Below, in pieces: positions 8,619-16,128 of a stretch of 64,000 bases of DNA. Made by a program: the position numbers and the translations under genes. Every line of letters begins with the position of its first letter. Positions within the stretch are counted from its first letter, which is position 1. This DNA is from Polyangiaceae bacterium (GTDB lineage: Bacteria > Myxococcota_A > Polyangia > Polyangiales > Polyangiaceae), in NCBI GenBank assembly GCA_020633235.1, contig JACKEA010000010.1, positions 92,001-156,000 on the forward strand, in the 5' to 3' direction. The notes under the pieces were generated by a model. The model did no database searches. It had not been told where the DNA came from and was given only the letters and a program-made list of their open reading frames with translations.

Positions 8619-9298
8619 GGATCGCCTCCCGAGAGGATCTGGAATTGGACGCGGCGGTTGGCCGGGTTGGGGGGCGGAGCAGTGGGCCAGTCCTTGCCAA
8701 GGGATTTGACCGTCAAACGTTCTGCCGCCACGCCGCGCCTCACCAGCTCCGCTCGAACCGCCTGCGCGCGCGCCTCTGCGAACTTGGGCGACTCGCCCTC
8801 GTCCGAGTGGCCTTGAATCTCGACTTGCATCTTGGGGTACTTCGCGAGCAGTTCCGCGATGGCGTCCAAGGTGGGCGCCTGAGCGGCGACGACGTTCGCG
8901 GAGTAGGGCGGAAAGGTCACCGACTTGGTGATCTTGATGGCGGTTGCGCTGTAGATCGCGATGACGTTCCTCGGCAGAGCGTCAGGAGCTTCCGCTTCCG
9001 GTCCTGCGTCGGCCGTTGGCGCTTCCGGCGGGGCTCGGACTTCGGTCGCCTCACGGCTGGGCGCCGGCGGCGGCGCGACGTTCGTCGGCCCGCCGCCAGA
9101 GGCGCAGGCGACGGCTCCCACGCCTCCCAGCGTGAGCTTCCACGCGAGCTGGGCCGCACGCCCGAAGCGCTGATCCGGAAGCTCGTCGCCGCGAAGGTCG
9201 CTGCTTGCGAGATCGCGATCGCAGAACGGACACCGTAGCTCGGCCACGCGCACGTGGCGGCGACACTCCGGGCAAGGGGCGTAGGGTGATCGCGGCAT
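8615..9298 (-). CDS. Zinc-ribbon/OmpA-domain membrane protein of the radical SAM operon
   Basis: This 227-residue protein has an N-terminal zinc-ribbon pattern (Cys9, Cys12, Cys23, Cys26) matching the two small neighbours. It is followed by a hydrophobic segment ending in a lipobox-like AVACAS (Cys65), a Pro/Ala/Glu linker, and an OmpA-like C-terminal domain with VEIQGHSDEGE and NRRVQF. The OmpA part should bind peptidoglycan on the outer side of the membrane. A zinc ribbon fused to OmpA is unusual. It starts 2 bp after the YGAPP protein 2 gene and overlaps the radical SAM B start. Confidence 0.8.
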   Translation of the reverse strand: MPRSPYAPCPECRRHVRVAELRCPFCDRDLASSDLRGDELPDQRFGRAAQLAWKLTLGGVGAVACASGGGPTNVAPPPAPSREATEVRAPPEAPTADAGPEAEAPDALPRNVIAIYSATAIKITKSVTFPPYSANVVAAQAPTLDAIAELLAKYPKMQVEIQGHSDEGESPKFAEARAQAVRAELVRRGVAAERLTVKSLGKDWPTAPPPNPANRRVQFQILSGGDP

Positions 9299-9300
9299 GT

Positions 9301-9675
9301 CTACGGCATTGGCGGTGCGCCGTAGATCGGCTGCGAAGCAGCGGTGCCGCCGTTGCCGCTCGCGCCCGCCATCCCCGCCGTGCCTCCGCTGCCGGCAGCG
9401 CCGGCTTGACCTGCGTCGCCCGCAGCGCTGCCGCTCCCTGCGACGCCTCCGCCGGTGCCGCCGCTACCGCTGCTGTCGTCCGAGCCGCAGCCCAAGATCG
9501 TGGCGCCGGCGATGGCAGCGCCGAAGGCGAACAACGCCGTGCGCCCCAGGCGGCCGCAAGGCATGGGCCGCGCGGGTGTTGCGGACAGGTCGAGGGCGAC
9601 GCCGCAGAACGGACACTCGCTCTCACCTGATCGCACGTGGCGATCACACGCGGGACAGGGAACCAGGTGACTCAT
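9301..9675 (-). CDS. Zinc-ribbon, Gly-rich small protein with YGAPP tail (putative radical SAM substrate 2)
   Basis: This 124-residue protein has a zinc ribbon (Cys7, Cys10, Cys21, Cys24), a hydrophobic segment ending in a lipobox-like ILGC (Cys63), then about 45 residues of Gly/Ser/Ala/Thr and the tail QPIYGAPPMP. It is nearly identical to its neighbour through residue 70 and again at the tail, but the Gly-rich middle differs in length. Conserved ends, a variable middle and two flanking maturase genes are what one expects of a modified-peptide precursor. That role is inference. Confidence 0.75.
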   Translation of the reverse strand: MSHLVPCPACDRHVRSGESECPFCGVALDLSATPARPMPCGRLGRTALFAFGAAIAGATILGCGSDDSSGSGGTGGGVAGSGSAAGDAGQAGAAGSGGTAGMAGASGNGGTAASQPIYGAPPMP

Positions 9676-9692
9676 CGAGCTTCACCCCCAGC

Positions 9693-9708
9693 TTGTTGGT
9701 TCGGCGCG
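9693..9708 (-). repeat. Dispersed 3' motif, copy 3 (degenerate)
   Basis: The plus strand reads TTGTTGGTTCGGCGCG, the motif in minus orientation, in the gap downstream of YGAPP protein 1. It overlaps the first two bases of the long hairpin beside it. Confidence 0.45.
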
Positions 9709-9741
9709 CTGGCCGCGCGGACGTCGATCGCGCGGCCAGCG
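9707..9741 (-). promoter_or_regulatory. Strong hairpin between the two YGAPP genes
   Basis: CGCTGGCCGCGCG (9707-9719) and CGCGCGGCCAGCG (9729-9741) form a perfect 13-bp GC-rich stem with a 9-nt loop. It sits in the 75-bp gap after YGAPP protein 1 and before protein 2. No T tract follows, so it may stabilise the upstream mRNA or partially attenuate transcription rather than terminate it. Confidence 0.6.
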
Positions 9742-9750
9742 TACTGCGCG

Positions 9751-10218
9751 TCACGGAAACGGAGGTGCGCCATAGAGCGGCTGCAGACCGGCGGCGCCAC
9801 CGTTACCGCTGGCGCCCGCCATTCCCGCGGTGCCGCCGCTGCCTGCGGCGCCGGCTTGGCCGCCGCCGCCGGCAGCGCCACCGCTGCCCGCACTGCCGGC
9901 CATGCCACCGCTACCCGCGGTGCCGCCGCCGGTGCCACCGCTACCCGCGGTGCCGCCGCCGGTGCCACCGGAACCGGACGTACCCGCGGTGCCCGCGCTT
10001 CCACCGCTCCCGCTGCTGTCGTCGGAGCCGCAGCCGACCATGGTGGCGCCGGCGATGGCGGCGCCGAAGGCGAACAACGCTGCGCGTCCGAGACGGCCGC
10101 GGGGCATGGCTCGCGCCGGCACGGCGGACAGCTCGAGGCCGGCGCCACAGAACGGACACTCGCTCTCGCGAGACCGCACGTGCCGGTCGCATTCGGGACA
10201 AGGAACCAGATGACTCAT
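9751..10218 (-). CDS. Zinc-ribbon, Gly-rich small protein with YGAPP tail (putative radical SAM substrate 1)
   Basis: This 155-residue paralogue of the next gene has a zinc ribbon (Cys7, 10, 21, 24), a hydrophobic segment ending MVGC (Cys63), then a ~75-residue spacer of repeating GGTGGGTAGS-like units and the tail QPLYGAPPFP. Its start overlaps the stop of radical SAM enzyme A by 4 bp (ATGA), so enzyme and candidate substrate are translated together. The ribbon lies on the cytoplasmic side if the hydrophobic segment is a signal or anchor. The function is unproven. Confidence 0.78.
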   Translation of the reverse strand: MSHLVPCPECDRHVRSRESECPFCGAGLELSAVPARAMPRGRLGRAALFAFGAAIAGATMVGCGSDDSSGSGGSAGTAGTSGSGGTGGGTAGSGGTGGGTAGSGGMAGSAGSGGAAGGGGQAGAAGSGGTAGMAGASGNGGAAGLQPLYGAPPFP

Positions 10219-11516
10219 CGCACACTCTCCTCGCTTTCGTCGTCTTCCACGATCAGATCGAAGGCGCCGTGATCGAACGGCTCGCCCGGTGCAGAGGCCT
10301 TCTGCACCAGTCGCTCTCGCTTGCCCTGCCGCTTCATCTCCAACGCACGGTGATGGCAGTAGGGGTTATTGCCAGGGCGACCGAACAGGGAGAACCCCGT
10401 CCAGGTGCAGCCCGCGCGACACTCGTCGGCGTAGTAGCAAGTGCGGCAATAGCCCCACAGGTCGTCCACCGTGCGGCTACGCGTGTAGCGGAGGGGCTCC
10501 GCGCGCTCCCAGATGTCCTGGAGCTTGTCGTCACGGATGTTGCCGCCCGTCCAGGCTCCGGTCTGCAGCGACGGGCAGCCCTTGATGGCGCCGTCCGCTT
10601 CGATGCCCAGCGTGGAGCGGCCCGCGCCGCAGCCCGCCATGTGGCCCTTGGGCGTCGTCCCCCGAAGCACGGACTCGTAGGGGCCAAAGTAGCCCAGGTT
10701 GTTGCCAGGCCAGATGCGCACGCCGAGCTCGTCCGCGCGTTCTTTGAGCTTTGCGAGCAGCGGAAACAGCTCGAGCAGATCGTAGGGTTGGAGCAGCACG
10801 TCGGGCTCGTCTGCGGCGCGACCCATGGCCACCGTGAGCTGCAGCTGCCAGCTGTGGACTCCCGCCGCGCCGATCGTCTCGAGCACCTCCGGGAGCTCCG
10901 GCATGCTGAGGCGATTGATCTGCGTGTTGGTGGACACCTTCACGCCCGCGCTCCGCAGGTTCTTCAGTGCATCCAGCGCCGAGCGATAGGAGCCGGTGAC
11001 ACCCCGCAGGCGATCGTGCGTCGCTTCGGCGCCGTCGATGGAGATGCTCGCGCTCATCAAGCCCGCGGCCGCAGCCGCTTCAGCACGCTCGGGCGTCACG
11101 CCGCGACCGCCGGTGGTCATCGTCGCTTGCATGCCGCGCCCGCGGATGGCGGCCAGGATCTCGACCCAGTCTTCGCGCAGGTAGGCTTCGCCGCCTATGA
11201 TGGTGACCTCTTGCACGCCGAGGTCCGCCATCTGGTTCACGAGATCCAGGCACTCCGCCGTGGACAGCTCTTCCGGCCGGGCGTGACCCGCGCGAGAGCC
11301 GCAGTGACGGCAGGCGAGATCACAGGCGAGGGTGATCTCCCAGACGGCGTACAGCGGGCGCCACTCGCGATCGACGGGGCGCACCGCTTCCGCCAGCGGA
11401 AGGCGCCGGCGCGGCGGCTTCGCGACCGGCGCGATGGGCAGCTGCCGCGGCCGCGGCTCGCGCAGCGCGCGAGCCCGTTCGTCCGGCGTCAGTGGGTCCG
11501 GGCCTCGATCGACCAT
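10215..11516 (-). CDS. Radical SAM/SPASM peptide-maturase-like enzyme A
   Basis: This 433-residue enzyme carries CX3CX2C (Cys65, Cys69, Cys72 in CDLACRHC), a GGEAYLREDW motif, and a SPASM region with GCGAGRST, GCPSL, CRTCYYADEC and RAGC. It is about 50-60% similar by eye to enzyme B. The basic N-terminal ~55 residues, rich in Arg and Pro, could act in leader or partner binding. It is the first gene of the operon, followed by overlap with YGAPP protein 1. No RiPP-recognition (PqqD-like) domain is evident. Confidence 0.9.
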   Translation of the reverse strand: MVDRGPDPLTPDERARALREPRPRQLPIAPVAKPPRRRLPLAEAVRPVDREWRPLYAVWEITLACDLACRHCGSRAGHARPEELSTAECLDLVNQMADLGVQEVTIIGGEAYLREDWVEILAAIRGRGMQATMTTGGRGVTPERAEAAAAAGLMSASISIDGAEATHDRLRGVTGSYRSALDALKNLRSAGVKVSTNTQINRLSMPELPEVLETIGAAGVHSWQLQLTVAMGRAADEPDVLLQPYDLLELFPLLAKLKERADELGVRIWPGNNLGYFGPYESVLRGTTPKGHMAGCGAGRSTLGIEADGAIKGCPSLQTGAWTGGNIRDDKLQDIWERAEPLRYTRSRTVDDLWGYCRTCYYADECRAGCTWTGFSLFGRPGNNPYCHHRALEMKRQGKRERLVQKASAPGEPFDHGAFDLIVEDDESEESVR

Positions 11517-11661
11517 GGCCCGACCAGATTAGCAATCGCCGGGCCAGAGATGACAATCGTCATCATTCGTTGGATAGCTCAGTATCTTCGCTACGTTACG
11601 TTGTGGGTCCGATGTGCCAGCGCCCAATCCCTCTGACACACTGTGATCCCGCCGCCCCTTG

Positions 11662-12579
11662 CTACTGGCAGATCCCGTCCGTGTTGCAGCTCTGGCCCGT
11701 TGGGCAGTCGCCCACGATGTTTGCTCGACATGCCTTCAAGCATGCGCCACCGACCGGGTCGCATTTGCCTTGGAACTTCGAGCCATCGTACGCGCAGAGG
11801 GGATTGGGCGCCGCGCAGGGGTCCCCAAGCTGTGCCGAATCTCCGAAGGCCGACGGTAGACACACAAAGGGGCCGCAACCGAAGTCTGTGGGACAGTCCG
11901 GAGTCAGCGCCCAGAAGTCACAAGTTTCTAGGCAGGTGTCCAGGCAGATGGCTCCGGCCTCGCAGTCACTCTTTGTGATGTCGGTGAACGCCAGACCGTT
12001 CGGAATGTTCGTACAAGGGTCGCCGACCTTTGTTGAACCCGCGTCGATGCAGAAGCCAGTGCCATCGTCAGATCCGGCCGCGATGCAAGTCTGGCCTGAA
12101 GGGCAGGGGAACTCTGGGATCTTGCACTTGGTGTAGCAGGCGCCTTGGGTCAGCTGGGGGTCCTGGTGAACGCAGATTTGACCGCCTAGACAAGCCTTCG
12201 TGTCAGAGCATTGGAATGCGGAGCACGTGTGCGTCGCGGGATCGCATATGAACTTGCTTGTGTCGCCACAGTCCTGTGCGCCAACACAGCTCGGCCCAGC
12301 ATCAACGCCGCCTTCGCTTCCTCCCAAGCCGCCGTTGCCCGAAGCGCCGCCGATCCCTGCGAAGCCGCCGCTACTGGCTCCGCCAGTCGCGGCTCCACTC
12401 GAGCCGCCCAGACCACCGTCTGCTCCACCTGAACTCGTTCCCGCGCCGCCGCCCGTACCTGCTCCTGCGGCTCCACCTTTCGCTGAGTTGGAAGGTTGGA
12501 ACTCGTCGCTGCTGCAGCTGGGTACTAGCCACAAGAGTGCCGCTCCGATCACGCTCCCCCGGACTATCAAGTGTTGCAT
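11662..12579 (-). CDS. Cys-rich Gly-spacer lipoprotein
   Basis: This 305-residue protein has a signal peptide ending in a lipobox-like VPSC (Cys22), a Gly/Ala/Ser/Thr spacer to about residue 93, then a Cys-rich domain of spaced pairs (CVGAQDC, CDPATHTC, CLETC, CPTGQSC). The repeated CPSGQTC/CPTGQSC motif is typical of disulfide-rich secreted proteins in myxobacteria. The likely location is the outer membrane surface. No catalytic motif is visible and I do not recognise a named family. Confidence 0.8.
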   Translation of the reverse strand: MQHLIVRGSVIGAALLWLVPSCSSDEFQPSNSAKGGAAGAGTGGGAGTSSGGADGGLGGSSGAATGGASSGGFAGIGGASGNGGLGGSEGGVDAGPSCVGAQDCGDTSKFICDPATHTCSAFQCSDTKACLGGQICVHQDPQLTQGACYTKCKIPEFPCPSGQTCIAAGSDDGTGFCIDAGSTKVGDPCTNIPNGLAFTDITKSDCEAGAICLDTCLETCDFWALTPDCPTDFGCGPFVCLPSAFGDSAQLGDPCAAPNPLCAYDGSKFQGKCDPVGGACLKACRANIVGDCPTGQSCNTDGICQ

Positions 12580-12662
12580 GCGTTGACGCTACACTCGTGC
12601 GACAGGTTCTGCCAGTTGGTTGCGCGAGGTTCCCCTCCTTCGAGGGTTCCGAAGCGGCTCGC

Positions 12663-12680
12663 GCCGAACCAACCAACAAA
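12663..12680 (+). repeat. Dispersed 3' motif, copy 4 (degenerate)
   Basis: The plus strand reads CGCCGAACCAACCAACAAA in the gap between two minus-strand lipoprotein genes. Its orientation is opposite to most copies relative to the gene upstream. Confidence 0.35.
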
Positions 12681-12693
12681 TGTAAAGGGGGAG

Positions 12694-15486
12694 CTACTGG
12701 ATGACGACGAAGTTCTTGTTGGTCTCGTCGTAGGCCCAGAGCTTCTTGGCGACGCGGTCGAAGGCGAGGCCGTAGGTGCTGGTGGCGCTGGAGTAGCCGG
12801 TGAGGACGTCGCTGTAGGGCGTGGCGCCCGCGGGATCGCAGACGAAGTACACCTCGCCCGTGCCCGTCTTGAAATACAGGTAGTCGGCGGTGCCATCGTT
12901 GTTGGTGTCGTCGGCAATGACGTCGTTGTGCAAGGTGGACAGATCCCAGGCGTCGGTGATCAACGTGACCACGCCGGTGGTGCGGTTCACGCGGATCAAG
13001 CGATCGAGATCGGCGCAGGCCATGTAGTAGTAGGTGTCGTCCATGGCGAGGCCGCTGCAGTAGCGCTCGTTCTTCACCTTGAGGGCAACGGAAACGGTGC
13101 CCGGAATCGTGGTGGGGGCCGCGTCCATGCTCCACAGCTCGGTGTCCGTGCCAACCGTGTACTCGTTGGTGGCCATGGTGATCTTGCCCTTGTAGGAGAC
13201 GATGGACTCCAGGTAGTCCGACGGCGAACCGAGGAAATCTCCGAAGTCCGTCAGGTTCCAGCTGCTTCCGCCGTCGTTCGTGATGCGGAACAGCTGACCC
13301 GAAGAGCCGGAGCTCTTGGACTCCAGCGTGAACACGTTCTGGCCGTCCACCAGCATGGTGTAGCCGAGCTGGCTGGAGGTGAGGCCCGCGTCCACGTACA
13401 GGTCCTGGGCGGTGCCGCCGGCCTTGGGTACGCGGAAGAGATCGATGTAGCCACCGATGTACACCCAACCGTTCGGCTGGTCGTCCACGCCCATGTAGTA
13501 CTCGGTGAAGGACGTGCTGATGCCGGTGGGGATGGTGCTGGTGGTGGTGCCGATCATCCCGTTCTGGCCCGGTGTGCACGGCGGCACGATCACGTCGAAG
13601 GCCCAGGTGGGCTGAGCCACCGGGTTCTTGCAGGTCGCGTCCACGATGCCCGTGAAGCTCACGGTCACGTGCTCTCCGGCCTTGAAGGCGGTAGCGGCCA
13701 CGGTGAGCGTCTTGTTGCCGTTGGAGAAGCTCACGGCGCTGGGGCTGGTGGACAGATCGAGATTCAGGCTGGTGCCCTTGTCGCCGGTGGCCTTGAGCAC
13801 GCCCGTGGTGGTGTCGATGGCGGCGTCGAAGTCGACCACCAACTTGGGCGCCAGGGTGTTGGTGGTGGAGCCGTTGGTTGGGCTCACCGGCGTGGCCGTA
13901 CCAGAGAACGTGGCGCAGTTGAGCTCCGTGAGGGTCACGTTCAGTGGGTTGGAAAGCGGAGCCGTGCCACTGGTCGTATCCGCGATGTAGATGTAGACGG
14001 GCTTGCCGTTGGAGACCGGCACGCTGCCGCCCATGGTGTCCAGCGTGTACTCCGACACGCAGGCGAGCTCCGGCACCAACGTGCCGCAGGCGCCGTCCGT
14101 GGCCAGCGCCACCCAACGGTTGTTGGCGGGCTTGTCGAAGGAGAAGTCGATGCTGCCGTCGAAGCTGGGCTGATAGACCAACACCACGTCCGGCCCATCC
14201 ACGGTGTAGAGGTCCGCGCACTGGGGCGTGACGGTGAGGTGATCGTTCTTGGTGGCCGTCCAAGCAATGCTGTGGGTGCCCGCGGTGATCGGGATCGCCG
14301 TGCCGCAATCTTCACCGGTGGCGGGAGCCGTTTGGCACGAAGCCGTGCTGCCGTTCGCGACGCAGGTCTGACCGAAGGGGCAGGTGGTGTCCTTTTCCCA
14401 CTGCTGGCAGGTGTTCGGCTTCAGCGTGCACACCTGTACCTCGTTGAAGAGGCATTGCTTGGCGCCGACGGTGGGGCATACGTCGAAGCAGTTCGCGACG
14501 CACGCCGCAGTGCTCCCCGTGGTCTCGCAGATCTTGCCTTGGGACGGACAGTTCTGTCCGGTCACCCAGTCCAGACAGCCATTGCTCTGCTTGGTGCAGG
14601 TGGTGACGGAGCCGGCCACGCAGCTCTGGGCGCCTTCCGTTGCGCATTGATTGGAGCAGCTTCCGCTGCAGATGGCGGCGGTGCCCTGGGCGACGCACAC
14701 CTGTCCGGAGCTGGTGCAGTCTTGCGTGGTGCTCCAACCCAGACAGCCGTTGCTACCCTTCGCGCAGGTCTGGATCACGTTGCCGCTGCATTGATAGTCG
14801 CCGGCATTCGGGCACTGATCCGTGCAGCCCGCTTGGCATACCGCCGTACCGCTCGCGAGCTGGCAGGTCTCGTCGTTGGGCTTGCAGTCCTTGCCCGTCG
14901 CCCAATCCAGGCAGCCGTCGCTGCCCATGGTGCAGGTCTCGATCACGTCACCGTTGCACTGGGTGGTGCCCGCCTTGGGGCACTGATCGGTGCAGCTCTG
15001 GACGCATTGAGCCTTGCCGCCGGCGTCGCTGCAGGTTTGGTTCAGCGTGGCGCAGTTGGTGAGCGACACCCACAAGTGGCAACCGCTGGAGGCGAGGTTG
15101 CACTTCTGCGTGACGTCGCCCTTGCAGCGCTCTTCGCCATCGGTGCACTCGTCCTTGCAGCAGGCGTCGGTGTTCACCGTGCAGTCCGGGTTGCAGCTCA
15201 CTCCGCCGCCCACGAAGCCTTGCTCCACGCAGTCGTGGCCGTAGAGATTCTGGCCGTCGCAGGCTTCGCCACTCTCCACGATGCCGTTGCCGCAGCTGCC
15301 GCATTGCCCACCCTGACAGCTGGTGCAGTCGCTGGGACAGCTGGTGATGGTCTCACCGGCCTCGCAGATCCCGTTGCCGCAACCCGGCAGCATGCCGCCA
15401 GGTGTGGTGGTGTCGTCTGCTGCCGCACATCCAACCACCATCGAGAGCGCAAGCCAGAGCGCTGCGAAGAGTGTCGCCTTCTTCAT
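12694..15486 (-). CDS. Large Cys-rich lipoprotein with beta-propeller-like C-terminus
   Basis: ATG 15486 is preceded by GGAGGATTCC, a strong ribosome site. The signal peptide ends in a lipobox (VVGC, Cys20). Residues ~35-65 resemble the GCGNGICEAGE Cys-rich repeats seen in myxobacterial surface proteins. Residues ~95-390 hold at least six ~45-residue Cys repeats containing the motif CLDW or CLGW. An Ig-like Big-type segment (~500-600) follows, then a long beta-rich region with WVYIGG and YYYMACADLDRLIRVN motifs, suggestive of a propeller. The 930 residues suggest an adhesin or surface receptor; the ligand is unknown. Confidence 0.8.
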   Translation of the reverse strand: MKKATLFAALWLALSMVVGCAAADDTTTPGGMLPGCGNGICEAGETITSCPSDCTSCQGGQCGSCGNGIVESGEACDGQNLYGHDCVEQGFVGGGVSCNPDCTVNTDACCKDECTDGEERCKGDVTQKCNLASSGCHLWVSLTNCATLNQTCSDAGGKAQCVQSCTDQCPKAGTTQCNGDVIETCTMGSDGCLDWATGKDCKPNDETCQLASGTAVCQAGCTDQCPNAGDYQCSGNVIQTCAKGSNGCLGWSTTQDCTSSGQVCVAQGTAAICSGSCSNQCATEGAQSCVAGSVTTCTKQSNGCLDWVTGQNCPSQGKICETTGSTAACVANCFDVCPTVGAKQCLFNEVQVCTLKPNTCQQWEKDTTCPFGQTCVANGSTASCQTAPATGEDCGTAIPITAGTHSIAWTATKNDHLTVTPQCADLYTVDGPDVVLVYQPSFDGSIDFSFDKPANNRWVALATDGACGTLVPELACVSEYTLDTMGGSVPVSNGKPVYIYIADTTSGTAPLSNPLNVTLTELNCATFSGTATPVSPTNGSTTNTLAPKLVVDFDAAIDTTTGVLKATGDKGTSLNLDLSTSPSAVSFSNGNKTLTVAATAFKAGEHVTVSFTGIVDATCKNPVAQPTWAFDVIVPPCTPGQNGMIGTTTSTIPTGISTSFTEYYMGVDDQPNGWVYIGGYIDLFRVPKAGGTAQDLYVDAGLTSSQLGYTMLVDGQNVFTLESKSSGSSGQLFRITNDGGSSWNLTDFGDFLGSPSDYLESIVSYKGKITMATNEYTVGTDTELWSMDAAPTTIPGTVSVALKVKNERYCSGLAMDDTYYYMACADLDRLIRVNRTTGVVTLITDAWDLSTLHNDVIADDTNNDGTADYLYFKTGTGEVYFVCDPAGATPYSDVLTGYSSATSTYGLAFDRVAKKLWAYDETNKNFVVIQ

Positions 15487-15606
15487 GGAATCCTCCAGTT
15501 CAGCGAGTCCCGTCACACCTCGCTGAGGGCGGCGGCCACGTACCAGCGGATCTCGAGGGAGTCAATTTGGCCCGCGGGCCGGCCTCCGTCGCGGTAGACC
15601 CACGAC

Positions 15607-16098
15607 GTGCATTTGAAGGTTCTTCACGCCGAAGTGGACGCGGAAGCACAGGCGTTGGCAGCCCGCCACGCCTCCCGCCTTCATTGCCGCCAAGGCTGCT
15701 CGGCCTGCTGCACCGACGATCTCACGGTGTTGGAGGTCGAGGCCCGCAGGATCCGCGAAGCCAACACCACGCTGCTGCAGAACGAGCAGCCGGCACCGGC
15801 GGGGCGGTGCGCGTTCCTCGATGCCGAGGGCGCGTGTCGCATCTACCAAGATCGGCCCTACGTGTGTCGCACCCAGGGGCTGCCGCTGCGCTTTCTGAGC
15901 GAGGACGAGGACGGAGAAATCGTGGAGGAGCGCGACATCTGTCCGGAAAACGCTGCGGGTCCAGCCCTCGAAAGCATGGACGAAGCGGAGCTCTGGCTGA
16001 TCGGACCTCGGGAGGAGCAGCTGGTGGAGCTCCAGCTACGGGAGCACGGCGAGCTTCGGCGGATTCCGTTACGACAGCTATTTCGGCAGCGCGGGTGA
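15607..16098 (+). CDS. YkgJ-family cysteine cluster protein
   Basis: This 163-residue cytoplasmic protein starts at GTG 15607. It has the YkgJ-type metal-chelating cysteines in CRQGCSACC, then RCAFL, CRIYQDRPYVCR and a later CPEN. This family is thought to bind Zn or an Fe-S cluster; its reaction is unknown. Length and motif order match the family. The aldehyde dehydrogenase start follows 31 bp later, so co-transcription is likely. Confidence 0.82.
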   Translation: MHLKVLHAEVDAEAQALAARHASRLHCRQGCSACCTDDLTVLEVEARRIREANTTLLQNEQPAPAGRCAFLDAEGACRIYQDRPYVCRTQGLPLRFLSEDEDGEIVEERDICPENAAGPALESMDEAELWLIGPREEQLVELQLREHGELRRIPLRQLFRQRG

Positions 16099-16128
16099 CG
16101 GCTGTGAAAAATGCTTTAGGATCCGGCC

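Noticed and set aside
11569..11600. TGGATAGCTCAGT resembles a tRNA D-arm.
   Set aside because: No matching acceptor stem, anticodon arm or GTTC T-loop lies within 80 bp on either strand.
9297..11636. 779-residue Arg-rich plus-strand open frame across the radical SAM region.
   Set aside because: Composition is an artefact of reading antisense to the Gly-rich and radical SAM genes.
12571..15597. 1,008-residue plus-strand open frame.
   Set aside because: It is antisense to the well-supported Cys-rich lipoprotein and has no coherent domain; high GC makes long shadow frames common.
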